Shown one piece after another: positions 9,060 to 17,916 of a stretch of 64,000 nucleotides of DNA. Origin of the DNA: Prochlorococcus marinus str. MIT 9201. GTDB taxonomy: Bacteria > Cyanobacteriota > Cyanobacteriia > PCC-6307 > Cyanobiaceae. The notes beneath the pieces were generated by a model. It was not told the origin of the DNA and made no database searches. It was given only the letters and a program-made list of their open reading frames with translations. The stretch lies in assembly GCF_000759955.1 (NCBI RefSeq), contig NZ_JNAL01000018.1, forward strand, positions 235,564-299,563, in the 5' to 3' direction. Every line of letters begins with the position of its first letter. The stretch's first letter is position 1. The position numbers and the translations under genes were made by a program.

Positions 9060-10325
9060 ATGAAAAAAAAATCAGTTGCAGTAGTTATAATTTCCAATGG
9101 TCCTGGTGAATTAACTACATGGGTAAATCCTGTATTGGATGAGCTTAACAAAATAAATAAATCACTATGTGATGAAGATAGACAAGATTACACTCTTAGG
9201 TTAGTCCTTGTTCCTTGCCCAAATGCCACTGGTAAAGAATTTTTAGTTGCAAATTCATGGAATAAATTCGAATTAATTACAAAACCCCAAAGTTTTTGGA
9301 AATTATTAATTAAACCACATTCTTTTGCTAATTGGCCCAAAAAAGGTGTGGTTATTTTCCTTGGTGGGGATCAATTCTGGAGCATTTTATTAGCTAAAAG
9401 ATTAGGTTATTTAAATATCACATATGCTGAATGGGTTTCGCGATGGCCTAAATGGACCAACGAAATTGCTGCTATGAATGTAAAAGTAAAAGAGTTGATA
9501 CCTAAAAGATATAAATATAAATGTAAAGTAATTGGCGATTTGATGGCAGATATCAAACTTGATAGCGAAATATCATTAAGAAATAAAGACAAAAACTATG
9601 TAGCATTATTGCCTGGTTCCAAGAAAGCAAAGCTTTCTGTTGGAATTCCTTTCTTCTTAGAAGTTGCAGATCATATCGCTAAAGAAAATCAAAATATAAA
9701 TTTTATAATTCCGATTGCCCCAACTACTGATAAAAGTGAATATTTATTTTTTCAAAGCAACAAAAATCCAATTGCTAAATATTATTCATCAAAGATCAAA
9801 ACAATTAAAAACCTAAAAGACTCTCGTTTTGATTATGTAATTGAAACATCAAAAAATACAAAGATTTTTCTAATCAAGAAACATCCCTGCTATGAAATAT
9901 TAAAAGAATGTGATCTTGCAATTACAACTGTAGGAGCAAATACTGCAGAATTAGCAGCAATTACTCTTCCAATGTTAGTTGTTCTACCAACTCAACATTT
10001 AACTATAATGAATGCATGGGATGGCATTTTTGGAATAATTGGAAAAATTTCATTCATAAATAGATTCCTAACTTTTATAATTAAAAATTTTTATTTAAAA
10101 AAAAAGAAGTTTTTTTCTTGGCCAAATATTAAAGCTAAAAGAATGATTGTTCCTGAAAGAATAGGTAATATTTCGCCAAGAAAAATTGCTAAAGAAGTAT
10201 TATTTCTTATTAAAAATAGAGATCAATTAAAAAGCATTAGGGATAATCTACATAAAGAAAGAGGGGATAAAGGTGCTGCAAAAAAACTTGCTTCTATAAT
10301 TATTAATTCAATACAAAAACTTTAA
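9060..10325 (+). CDS. LpxB-like glycosyltransferase (GT19-type fold), cyanobacterial paralogue
   Basis: From the ATG at 9060 this is 421 residues. The N-terminus AVVIISNGPGELTTWVNPVLDEL matches the SGxxSGD/GPGE-like opening of lipid-A-disaccharide synthases, the middle holds ALLPGSKKAK, the GT-B/LpxB sugar-nucleotide loop, and a later stretch TTVGANTAELAAITLPMLV matches the UDP-sugar-binding region (SGTxxLE in true LpxB). It is related to LpxB but several motifs differ, so the product need not be lipid A disaccharide. An in-frame ATG at 9039 would add seven residues and begin only five bases after the tRNA; neither start has a strong Shine-Dalgarno sequence. It is convergent with the PRC-barrel gene. 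Confidence 0.8.
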   Translation: MKKKSVAVVIISNGPGELTTWVNPVLDELNKINKSLCDEDRQDYTLRLVLVPCPNATGKEFLVANSWNKFELITKPQSFWKLLIKPHSFANWPKKGVVIFLGGDQFWSILLAKRLGYLNITYAEWVSRWPKWTNEIAAMNVKVKELIPKRYKYKCKVIGDLMADIKLDSEISLRNKDKNYVALLPGSKKAKLSVGIPFFLEVADHIAKENQNINFIIPIAPTTDKSEYLFFQSNKNPIAKYYSSKIKTIKNLKDSRFDYVIETSKNTKIFLIKKHPCYEILKECDLAITTVGANTAELAAITLPMLVVLPTQHLTIMNAWDGIFGIIGKISFINRFLTFIIKNFYLKKKKFFSWPNIKAKRMIVPERIGNISPRKIAKEVLFLIKNRDQLKSIRDNLHKERGDKGAAKKLASIIINSIQKL

Positions 10326-10329
10326 TAAG

Positions 10330-11385
10330 TTACCAGGGATCATCAATTTCAAAGTTTTCAGATTTTTTATTATCTTGAACTAAATTTTGTTCATCTAGTG
10401 GTTCAATATCTAAAGTTTCAGTTGCATTTTGAATTGGTCTTTTTGAAGCAAAATTAGTAGTTGACTGTTTATTTTGATTAAAATCAACATTGTTTTTTTG
10501 ATCTATCTGATTAACACTATTTTGATTCTCCATCTGATCAGAATAATCATTATCCATATATAGCTTTTTTCTGTTATTTATTTCCTTTGAAGAATCCTTT
10601 ATTTCAACATATTCAAGTTCATCTTCATAATCATCTTCATAATCATCTTCATAATCATCTTGTTCAACAACTTCTTCATATTCCTCGATCAGATTGTTTT
10701 GCTGCTCTGATTCAGAACCTGAAAGTAACTGATTCTCAACAGGAACAAGATTTGCTGAGTATCCATTTGTTTCTCTTTCATCCCATGAAGAACCCCCTAC
10801 TCCAAGTTTCTCAAGTAGTCCACTACTTAGCTGTTTCAATTTCTCTTCAGCACCTTCGTAAACAATAATCCTATCGGTACCACTACTTACAATTTCCTCC
10901 ACAGGAATTTCCCAAGTACTTAAAACTCCCTCACCTAAAAGCGGAACACCAACAGCACCCATAACAAGAGATATCAAATCTCCAGTCTCAATATCAAAAG
11001 AAAAGCCAAGAACTCTTCCCAAAAGTTGTCCAGACTCTGTAATCACTTGACAATTAATTATCTTCCCATATCTTTCTGGAGAAAAAGTCTCACTCAAAGA
11101 ATCAAGGGAGTCAACTAGAATGACATCTCCAACTTGCTTTATACTTTCTAAAGGCATCCATTTGGGCAAACCTGGTAAAAATCTTGTAAGTGGATTATCT
11201 CTTAGTCCCAAAGCGACCACCTCTCTTCTATCAATATCAACAACAACTTCGCCAACTAGGCCTAGCCTCCTCCCAGTATCAGTAGTAATCACTTGTGTAC
11301 CCATTAATTCTGACCTTAACCATAAACGTTCGCTAGGAACAGAATTAGGGAGATTCTTATTAGCAGATGTGTTAGACAAGCTCAT
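10330..11385 (-). CDS. PRC-barrel domain protein with acidic tail
   Basis: A 351-residue protein. Residues ~25-95 (LRSELMGTQVITTDTGRRLG...) and ~105-180 (GKIINCQVITESGQLLGRVL...) look like two PRC-barrel beta domains, the fold also used in RimM and in the photosynthetic reaction centre H subunit. The last ~150 residues are very acidic, N/Q-rich and likely disordered, including a tandem DYEDDYEDDYED-type stretch coded by three perfect 12-base repeats at 10621-10656. I know no assigned function for cyanobacterial members. It lies 45 bases downstream of smc on the same strand, so it may be transcribed with it. Confidence 0.85.
   Translation of the reverse strand: MSLSNTSANKNLPNSVPSERLWLRSELMGTQVITTDTGRRLGLVGEVVVDIDRREVVALGLRDNPLTRFLPGLPKWMPLESIKQVGDVILVDSLDSLSETFSPERYGKIINCQVITESGQLLGRVLGFSFDIETGDLISLVMGAVGVPLLGEGVLSTWEIPVEEIVSSGTDRIIVYEGAEEKLKQLSSGLLEKLGVGGSSWDERETNGYSANLVPVENQLLSGSESEQQNNLIEEYEEVVEQDDYEDDYEDDYEDELEYVEIKDSSKEINNRKKLYMDNDYSDQMENQNSVNQIDQKNNVDFNQNKQSTTNFASKRPIQNATETLDIEPLDEQNLVQDNKKSENFEIDDPW
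10621..10661. repeat. 12-bp perfect tandem repeat inside the PRC-barrel gene
   Basis: The unit ATCTTCATAATC occurs three times without mismatch (10621-10632, 10633-10644, 10645-10656) plus five more bases. On the coding strand it encodes a four-residue acidic repeat with Asp, Tyr and Glu. Being in-frame, changes in copy number would lengthen or shorten the acidic tail without breaking the gene. Confidence 0.9.
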
Positions 11386-11430
11386 AAATTTCTTTTTATC
11401 ATTCTGACGTATAAATTTAAAAAAGTGTGT

Positions 11431-14400
11431 TTATGCAGCATTTGGTAACCCAAGAACTTGAGTATTAGCACCTCTTGCTTGCGCAACCCCAATTGTTCGT
11501 TCAGACGCACTAATCATAGGCCTTCTATGACTTACGACTATAAATTGAGCATTTGATGACTGATTAGATATTAATTTTGACAATCTTTCAACATTTATAC
11601 CATCTAAAAAACTATCAACCTCATCTAATGCATAAAAAGGTGAAGGTTTATACTTTTGCAAAGCAAATAAAAAACTTAAAGCAGTTAACGACTTTTCACC
11701 ACCTGACATAGAGGCTAATCTTCTGACATTTTTTCCCTTAGGATGAGCTACTAAAGTTAATCCCCCTTCTAAAGGAGAATTAGGATTCTCAAGTTGAAGA
11801 AATCCATCTCCATCAGATAAATTTGCAAAAATTTCTCTAAAATGTTTATCAACTTCTGTAAATGCTTGCATAAAAGCCTCCTGACGCATCGTAGATACTG
11901 TTTCTATTCTCAACAATAATTCAGATCTTTCATTAGATAGAATTTCTAATTTTTCTCTTAAACCATTTAATCTATCAATTAATTCTTCTAATTCATCAAG
12001 GGCCAACATATTAACAGGTTCTAAGCTTTGTAATTTTGCATTTATAACCGAGATTTCTGCTTGCAAGGATTCAAGACTCTTCCCTTCATATTCTCCAAAC
12101 TTTGGGTGAGGATTAGGTAGATTTTTTTTATAATTTTCTAATTTTATTTTCTCGCTCCTCATTTCTTCTTTAAGAGAATGCATATCCCTTTCAAGATATT
12201 CAAGCTTCAACAGATAGTTATTATATTCTTGCCTTTTATTTGAAATTGAAGAATTTAATTCATCTCTTTTCCTTCTCAATAAACCTAAATCCTGCTCCAG
12301 AGAATTTTTTTGTTTATCGAGATCTAAGAGCTCTTTTTTAAATTCATCTCTTTTTTCTATCCATTCACTATGAGAAATTGCAAGTTGTTTAATAGATTCC
12401 TGCAAGTTTTTTTCTTGTAGTAAAGTAATTTTTAATGAATTATTGATACGCTCTTTATTTAAAGCAAATTGATTCTTTTTATCTAGCAATGCATCTCTCT
12501 CCTTAATAAGTGATTCAAGTTTTTTATCAAGATTATTAAAATCATTATTAAAAGATATTAAGGATGATTTTTGATTTTTTTCATAATTAGCCTTCTGAAT
12601 GGCTTGTAATTGATCAAACTTATCATGATAAGGCTTCAATTCATTTTTTAAATGATCTAACTCGTTAACTAATAAATTATTAGCTGCATCAAGTTTATTT
12701 AATCTCGATTTACAATCCTCCATTCTTTGAGAGACAGACTTGAGAGAGTCTTGATTTACTTCAATTTCTTTATTAAATGATGCACAATCTTCAATTATTT
12801 GACTGCGGTTAGAATTTAATTTACTAAGTCTATTATTTTTTTTTATCAAATCATTATTTGACTCTTTTAAAGCTTCTTCGATAACTAATAATCTCTCTTT
12901 TAAAGGACTTGAATCATCAATATCATTATTACTTCCAAACCTATAAGCCAAATCTTTATTTAACTTACTACCTCCTGTAATAGCACCACTTACTTCTAAT
13001 AATTCACCACTTAAGGTAACCAACCTATTTTTTTGTTTAGATAATCTAGCTGAGGATAAATCCGAAAAAACCGAAGTATCTCCAAAAACATACCGAAAAA
13101 CATCTGAATATACTTCATCAAAAGTAATTAGATTAATAGCTTTATCAATAAACCCATTCTCCCTGTTATTTTCAAATCTTGAAATTGCATTATTCTTTTT
13201 TTGACTTTTAATTCTATTTAAAGGTAAGAAAGTTAATCTTCCCGCTTTCTTCTTTTTAAGGATTTCAATTGCTTTAGCGGCAATATAATCATTGTCAACA
13301 ACAATTTGTCCTAATCTATTTCCAGCAGCAATTTCTAATGCATATCTATTTTTCTCACTGACCTCTCCAAGTTGAGCTACATAACCATGTATACCCTCTA
13401 ACCCTGCCTCTAACAGAATTCTGAGAGCATATGAACCTCTAGATTCGTTTAAAGCTTCCTTTCTGCTTTCGAATCTAGATAAATCCTTTTCAAGCCTTAA
13501 TTGCTCATTGTTTAGCCTTGATTTAGTTTTAATTAATAAATCAATTTCATTTTTTAAAGATTTAATTTCTGAGCTATTACTTGCTAAGTTTTTATTCTTT
13601 GTGTCCGATGTCTCTTTTTTTCTTTGATTTCCCTCAAAAAGTTTCTGCTTTTCAAAGCCTAAGGCATCAATCTGGGAGAGTATCTCATCTTTTTGAATAT
13701 TATTATGAACAATTTCTTCTTCAACCTTCCTTCTTTTAATTTCTAAAGGATTAATTTGATTTTTTATACTTTCAAGCTCAGCATTTAATTTAATACTTTG
13801 TTTTGAGAATTCTCCAGATTCTCCAGCCGCATCAGAAAGTTTTTTTCTTGATAGTTTATGTTTTAAAGTGAGATCATCAATTTGCAAGTTCAATTGATTT
13901 AAACAATTATCATCAAATTTTTCTTGTTTCATCTTTTCTAACTCGATATTCTTCTTAGAAATTACAATTTCATCTCTCTGCTTTTGTAATTTAATACCTT
14001 CTTCTTTATTCAAACTTGATATCCTATCTAGTTCTCTCAAGCTAGAATTAATACTTCCAATATCAGAATTCACTTTTATCAAAGTATCCTCTCCTTTCTC
14101 TTTAAGTTCTTCAACCAATATTTTCAAAGCATCTTCTAAAACTAATATTTCTTTACTAATGGATTGTTTTTGGTCATTAAATAATATTTTATTTTTTTCA
14201 ATTTCAGTTTCTTTTTTCTCTATAGATTCAATATGCTTAACTTGTTTATCAAATATAAGAACTTTCTCTAAATCCATCAGAATCAGAAGTTTTGCCTTTA
14301 ACTCCTTATATCGCTTAGCTTTTTCACATTCTTTTTCAAGCTTATTTTTACTAGATTGTAATTCATTTTCTAAAATTTCACATCTTTCTTGTCTTTCGAA

Positions 14401-15021
14401 AACGTCATTTAGTTTTGCATTAGTTTGTTCTATTCTTGTATCAAAAAGTGCTACTCCCGCTAATTCATCAATAAGATTTCTCCTCTCTTTATTATTCATT
14501 GATACTATTCTTGTTACATCACCCTGCATAACAACATTGCTACCCTCAGGATCAACACTAATATCCCTCAATATTTTCTGTATTTGTTGCAAGGTACATT
14601 GTTTTCCATCAGAAGTATAAGTCGAAGCATAAGAGCCACCTGGCATAAGCCTTAATTTCCTGGTAACTAACCATTCTTTTTGACCTTTATTAAGGGTAAT
14701 TTCTTCTTCTTCTAGTTCCAAAGGGGGAAGGTCCTCTCTAGGAGACCAATCTTGAATATTAAATTTTACCGATACAGATGTTTCTGATGACTTACCCTCT
14801 TTAACTTTTGAGTTATTTATTAGATCTGGTAATCTTTCAGCCCTCATCCCTCTACTATTAGCTAGCCCTAAACAAAATAAAATTCCATCTAAAATATTAC
14901 TTTTCCCAGAACCGTTAGGACCTGTAACCACGGTAAAACCTTCTTCAAGAGGAATTTTTACATTTCCCCCAAAAGATTTAAAATTTTCAAATTCGACCTG
15001 ATTGATATGTACCAATCTCAA
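11431..15021 (-). CDS. smc: Chromosome segregation ATPase SMC
   Basis: A full-length SMC of 1196 residues. The N-terminal head has Walker A GPNGSGKSN (34-42), followed by a long coiled coil, a hinge near residues 520-640 (GLEGIHGYVAQLGEVSEKN...), a second coiled coil and the C-terminal head with signature MSGGEKSLTAL (1105-1115) and Walker B YALDEVD (1130-1136). SMC dimers with ScpA/ScpB compact and separate chromosomes. The start is TTG at 15021 (LRLVHINQVEFENFKSFGG); a second TTG lies two codons in, and I see no in-frame ATG nearby. The PRC-barrel gene follows on the same strand. Confidence 0.97.
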   Translation of the reverse strand: MRLVHINQVEFENFKSFGGNVKIPLEEGFTVVTGPNGSGKSNILDGILFCLGLANSRGMRAERLPDLINNSKVKEGKSSETSVSVKFNIQDWSPREDLPPLELEEEEITLNKGQKEWLVTRKLRLMPGGSYASTYTSDGKQCTLQQIQKILRDISVDPEGSNVVMQGDVTRIVSMNNKERRNLIDELAGVALFDTRIEQTNAKLNDVFERQERCEILENELQSSKNKLEKECEKAKRYKELKAKLLILMDLEKVLIFDKQVKHIESIEKKETEIEKNKILFNDQKQSISKEILVLEDALKILVEELKEKGEDTLIKVNSDIGSINSSLRELDRISSLNKEEGIKLQKQRDEIVISKKNIELEKMKQEKFDDNCLNQLNLQIDDLTLKHKLSRKKLSDAAGESGEFSKQSIKLNAELESIKNQINPLEIKRRKVEEEIVHNNIQKDEILSQIDALGFEKQKLFEGNQRKKETSDTKNKNLASNSSEIKSLKNEIDLLIKTKSRLNNEQLRLEKDLSRFESRKEALNESRGSYALRILLEAGLEGIHGYVAQLGEVSEKNRYALEIAAGNRLGQIVVDNDYIAAKAIEILKKKKAGRLTFLPLNRIKSQKKNNAISRFENNRENGFIDKAINLITFDEVYSDVFRYVFGDTSVFSDLSSARLSKQKNRLVTLSGELLEVSGAITGGSKLNKDLAYRFGSNNDIDDSSPLKERLLVIEEALKESNNDLIKKNNRLSKLNSNRSQIIEDCASFNKEIEVNQDSLKSVSQRMEDCKSRLNKLDAANNLLVNELDHLKNELKPYHDKFDQLQAIQKANYEKNQKSSLISFNNDFNNLDKKLESLIKERDALLDKKNQFALNKERINNSLKITLLQEKNLQESIKQLAISHSEWIEKRDEFKKELLDLDKQKNSLEQDLGLLRRKRDELNSSISNKRQEYNNYLLKLEYLERDMHSLKEEMRSEKIKLENYKKNLPNPHPKFGEYEGKSLESLQAEISVINAKLQSLEPVNMLALDELEELIDRLNGLREKLEILSNERSELLLRIETVSTMRQEAFMQAFTEVDKHFREIFANLSDGDGFLQLENPNSPLEGGLTLVAHPKGKNVRRLASMSGGEKSLTALSFLFALQKYKPSPFYALDEVDSFLDGINVERLSKLISNQSSNAQFIVVSHRRPMISASERTIGVAQARGANTQVLGLPNAA

Positions 15022-15097
15022 GTCTAAATAGCTAAATAAGAATAACTAATTTGCAAAAATTCTCAATAGAAATATTACGTTTATTTATAAATGAATA

Positions 15098-15460
15098 TTA
15101 ATAATTTTTGGTCAATCTACAAAAATTAGCCGAAACTTCAAACAAACCACAAAGAAGCTCACCATCCAAAATGAATAGATAATATTCAGGATTCAATTTA
15201 TCAGAAACGTTTTTAAATATTCCATGATCAATTCTTTTTACATACCCTCTATTATCAGAAAGTTCATGTTCTATTCTGGATAGCCATACAAGTCTATGAT
15301 TTGGCTGCTTAGAAATTTCTACAGAAGCTTGATTTAATAAAGGTAGTTTTAAAAATTTCCAAGTTAAACAGTCTATTCCATTTTCAATAAGAAAATCATA
15401 ATGTATATCTACAGAATTAGTAGAGTAAACTTTATGTTCAAGTAAAACCCATCTATTCAT
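15098..15460 (-). CDS. Small conserved-looking protein, possibly LigD-phosphoesterase-like
   Basis: A 120-residue protein that begins MNRWVLLEHKVYSTNSVDIHYDFLIENG. The pattern of a basic/His segment followed by HYDFLIE and then a W-F-L strand resembles the start of the 3'-phosphoesterase domain of bacterial ligase D (HYDLRLE), but only weakly, and the later metal-binding residues are not clear to me. Two further histidines sit in QPNHRLVWLSRIEHELSDNRG. It lies upstream of smc on the same strand, 76 bases away. I would treat it as a protein of unknown function with a testable similarity to that domain. Confidence 0.7.
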   Translation of the reverse strand: MNRWVLLEHKVYSTNSVDIHYDFLIENGIDCLTWKFLKLPLLNQASVEISKQPNHRLVWLSRIEHELSDNRGYVKRIDHGIFKNVSDKLNPEYYLFILDGELLCGLFEVSANFCRLTKNY

Positions 15461-15543
15461 TATCTAGTTGATAAATAAATCGAATATATTTTCAAAACAA
15501 AGTTGAGATAAAGATATATTTTCTTAGAAATGGTTCCTGTTAT

Positions 15544-15681
15544 TTAATTACTTGCATCAGGAACAAATCTTAAAGCTATGAATAGCAAACTTCCAGCTCC
15601 TGCGATTGCTGCCGCTACTAATCCGAAATCTGTAGGGATTGTGCGAGATGCAAAAATTAATGACGCAAATGTAATATCCAT
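15544..15681 (-). CDS. 45-residue single-pass membrane protein, unknown
   Basis: A short ORF of 45 residues, ATG at 15681 and TAA at 15544-15546. It reads MDITFASLIFASRTIPTD, then a glycine/alanine-rich hydrophobic helix (GLVAAAIAGAGSLLFIAL, about 19-37) and ends RFVPDASN. The one-helix plan, length and small polar tail are like the low-molecular-weight photosystem subunits of cyanobacteria, but I cannot match it to a named one (PsbM, PsbT, PsaM and Psb30 all look different). It sits alone between two unknown genes with 83 and 188 bases on its sides, so it probably has its own promoter. Confidence 0.65.
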   Translation of the reverse strand: MDITFASLIFASRTIPTDFGLVAAAIAGAGSLLFIALRFVPDASN

Positions 15682-15869
15682 GATGAAATTTAAACTGATT
15701 TAATAAATTCAGTAATAGCTTAACAAAACCTTCTTGCAGAACAGAGTAGATAAATAAAATGTAAATAAACTTTTATATGTTTTTATTTTATATAAATCGC
15801 ACAATTCTTTAGATAAGGGTTCCAAATTAAGAAAATAGGGTCTAATCTTAAAATAAATAAGTTTAAATA

Positions 15870-16331
15870 ATGGAGATTCACCATCCTCCCAAAGAAGTAG
15901 AAGAAAAAGAAGATAACTCTAATCTTCCTGAAAAAGAAGTTATTTCTGAGCAATGGTTACTCGAGAAAATTGACAATTTAATACCTTTAATAAAAGAAAA
16001 ATGGCCTAACATTGCACAAAAAACCCTTGAAGCCACAAAAGGTAGTATTGATGATTTAGTTGAAGTAATAGCTAGCCATAGTGGAACCTCAGCAATTAGA
16101 ATAAAAAGTCAACTATTTGAAATCATTGATTCAATAAGTGAAAACAATTGGGAAATAACAGAAAAAATTGAGCCTATCGAAAGTCAATTAGAGGAATTAT
16201 TAGAAGAACTTAATAATACACTGAGACCAAAAATAGAAAGTCCAATAAGAAAAAAACCTCTATTATCTATTGCTATTGCTGCTGGTATTGGTTTACTAAT
16301 AGGAACTCTCCTAAACAGTGGCAGAAAATAA
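15870..16331 (+). CDS. YqjD/ElaB-like (DUF883-type) tail-anchored protein
   Basis: A 153-residue protein: acidic N-terminus (1-25), helical amphipathic middle (about 30-120) and a C-terminal glycine-zipper helix PLLSIAIAAGIGLLIGTLLN followed by SGRK. This plan, ending in a basic tail after a small-residue membrane helix, matches the YqjD/ElaB/YgaM group, which in E. coli are membrane-anchored proteins that bind stationary-phase ribosomes. The next gene begins one base after its stop and is YqjE-like, the same order as E. coli yqjD-yqjE. The match is from architecture and the C-terminal helix; the ribosome role here is inference. Confidence 0.7.
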   Translation: MEIHHPPKEVEEKEDNSNLPEKEVISEQWLLEKIDNLIPLIKEKWPNIAQKTLEATKGSIDDLVEVIASHSGTSAIRIKSQLFEIIDSISENNWEITEKIEPIESQLEELLEELNNTLRPKIESPIRKKPLLSIAIAAGIGLLIGTLLNSGRK

Positions 16332-16332
16332 T

Positions 16333-16719
16333 ATGGAAAAACCAAAAAATAAAAACTTTACAAATACCGCCTCCAGAATTTCAGCGATTGCAAGTTCAGT
16401 GATGGATTTGCATGTGAGAATAGCTCTTCAAGAAGTAGATAGAGAAAAAAGAAGATTAATTAGTGGTGGAATATTTTTAGCAATTGGAAGCATATTATTG
16501 TTGTTAGTCCTAATTAGCATCCATATAATTTTTTATCTTTTTCTCACAAAATATAATAACTGGAATATCGAATATAATTTATTAATAATAATATTTATCG
16601 ATTTATTTCTTGCAGGCTTAAGTTTGAAGCTTGGAGGAAAATTAGCCAAAGGGCCGTATCTTCCACAAACATTAGAGGGTTTAGGTAAGACAACAAAAGC
16701 CGTTTTAGGAAAAAAATAA
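16333..16719 (+). CDS. Phage-holin-superfamily / YqjE-like membrane protein
   Basis: From the ATG at 16333 this is 128 residues. A polar N-terminus with a helix (ISAIASSVMDLHVRIALQEVDREKRR) precedes two long membrane helices (about 44-70 and 80-100) joined by a short loop, then a basic tail (GPYLPQTLEGLGKTTKAVLG). The plan with a charged QEVDREKRR segment before the first helix is typical of the Phage_holin_3_6/DUF1469 group that contains YqjE; these are cell membrane proteins, not lysis proteins. A GTG at 16318 would overlap the previous gene by 14 bases; the ATG gives a one-base gap and is more likely. It pairs with the YqjD-like gene upstream. Confidence 0.78.
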   Translation: MEKPKNKNFTNTASRISAIASSVMDLHVRIALQEVDREKRRLISGGIFLAIGSILLLLVLISIHIIFYLFLTKYNNWNIEYNLLIIIFIDLFLAGLSLKLGGKLAKGPYLPQTLEGLGKTTKAVLGKK

Positions 16720-16720
16720 G

Positions 16721-17845
16721 TTACCTTATTAAATATTTTATCCATCTACAATCTATTCCTCCATTACTAATGGGAATTTTCAATGAAGATTTCATTTTCA
16801 AATATTTTGTTAATTTTGGATTTCCACTTAGCAGCCAAAACTCCCAACCTGAAAAATTATTCTTTAGGAAGATTCCCATTTGTTCGTATAAAGAAATCCA
16901 TTCATTTTCATCACCTAATTTTTTGCCGTATGGAGGATTACACACAACGATACCAGGTGTAGATTTCAATTGGAGTTCTAAAAAATCATGATTTATAAGT
17001 TCAATATAATTTTCTAGTCCAGCCAATGATATGTTTACTTTTGCCTGCTCAAAAACCTTTTTATTAATTTCACAGCCTATTATTGTTGGTAATTTTTCAT
17101 AATTTATAATTTTATTTTTTGCCTTATTTTTTTCATTAAGATAAATATCCCTCCTAAAATCCAACCAATTCTCAAAAAGATATACTTGATCAATATTTAT
17201 GGGTACTTCAAGAAATTGGTTAACTGCCTCAATTAAAAAAGTTCCCGAGCCACACATAAAATCAATTAATGGGACTTTGCCATTCCATTGAGTCATATTT
17301 ATCAATCCAGAAGCTAAATTTTCTTTTAATGGGGCATTTCCAACTGCGGGTCTATAGCCTCTTTTGTGTAAGCTTTCCACGCTGCTTTGAAGACTAATAA
17401 TTGCTTTATTATTATTTAGATGAAGATGAATGATAAAGTCAGGATCATTTAAAGAAATATTTGATCTTTTATTCCAAACTGCCTTTTGCAAATCAGTTAT
17501 AGAATTTTTTACTTCAAGAGCAGTAAAATGTGTATGACTTAAGGAAGATGTTTTCCCAGTTACTTGAACATTAAACGTTTTTTCATAGTGCAACCAATTT
17601 AACCAATCAAATGAATCTTTAACCCCCTCATATAAAGATTGCTTGTCATAGCAATTAAAACTGGTAATCTCCCTATAAAAACGAAAAGCTAATCTGGAAT
17701 AAAAATGAACTCTATAAAAGGTTTCAAAATCACATTCAAAATTGATAAATCTTTTATGAGTCTTAATGTTAAAGCCACCTAAATTTGAAATTTCCTTAGC
17801 TAAGTATATTTCTAATCCCTCTGGAGCGGATGCCACTACGTTCAT
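16721..17845 (-). CDS. THUMP-domain RNA methyltransferase (RlmL N-terminal/Trm14-like)
   Basis: From the internal ATG at 17845 (MNVVASAPEGLE) the protein has 374 residues; an ATG ten codons upstream gives a longer form with a less typical leader. Residues ~45-150 form a THUMP RNA-binding domain, and the C-terminal half is a Rossmann methyltransferase with the SAM loop LIDFMCGSGTFLIEAVNQF, acidic GCEINKKV and the catalytic VCNPPYGKKLGDE (NPPY). Such enzymes make N2-methylguanosine in 23S rRNA or tRNA. It is called N6-adenine DNA methylase in some annotations because of the NPPY motif; the THUMP domain argues for RNA. It is convergent with the YqjE-like gene, one base apart. Confidence 0.88.
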   Translation of the reverse strand: MNVVASAPEGLEIYLAKEISNLGGFNIKTHKRFINFECDFETFYRVHFYSRLAFRFYREITSFNCYDKQSLYEGVKDSFDWLNWLHYEKTFNVQVTGKTSSLSHTHFTALEVKNSITDLQKAVWNKRSNISLNDPDFIIHLHLNNNKAIISLQSSVESLHKRGYRPAVGNAPLKENLASGLINMTQWNGKVPLIDFMCGSGTFLIEAVNQFLEVPINIDQVYLFENWLDFRRDIYLNEKNKAKNKIINYEKLPTIIGCEINKKVFEQAKVNISLAGLENYIELINHDFLELQLKSTPGIVVCNPPYGKKLGDENEWISLYEQMGIFLKNNFSGWEFWLLSGNPKLTKYLKMKSSLKIPISNGGIDCRWIKYLIR

Positions 17846-17896
17846 ATACGATAAAAATTTAAAAAAACTATTCAATACTCATTTTGCCTGTCAGAA

Positions 17897-17902
17897 TATA
17901 AA
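17897..17902 (+). promoter_or_regulatory. Possible -10 element for the tmRNA transcript
   Basis: TATAAA at 17897-17902 lies about 15-20 bases before the conserved acceptor-piece sequence of the tmRNA. A start near 17908-17910 would fit. I see no convincing -35 hexamer at the right spacing, which is common in this AT-rich genome, so this is a weak call. Confidence 0.35.
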
Positions 17903-17916
17903 TGTCCAATTGGACT

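Noticed and set aside
14159..14620. 153-codon open frame antisense to smc
   Set aside because: Ser/Leu/Phe-rich product complementary to coiled-coil codons; shadow of smc.
16333..16719. Holin-like protein as sign of a prophage
   Set aside because: No lysin, integrase or structural genes around; it pairs with a YqjD-like gene as in normal chromosomes.
17904..17915. Palindrome TGTCCAATTGGAC before the tmRNA
   Set aside because: Perfect but short, and no second site or regulator gene nearby; AT-rich chance likely.
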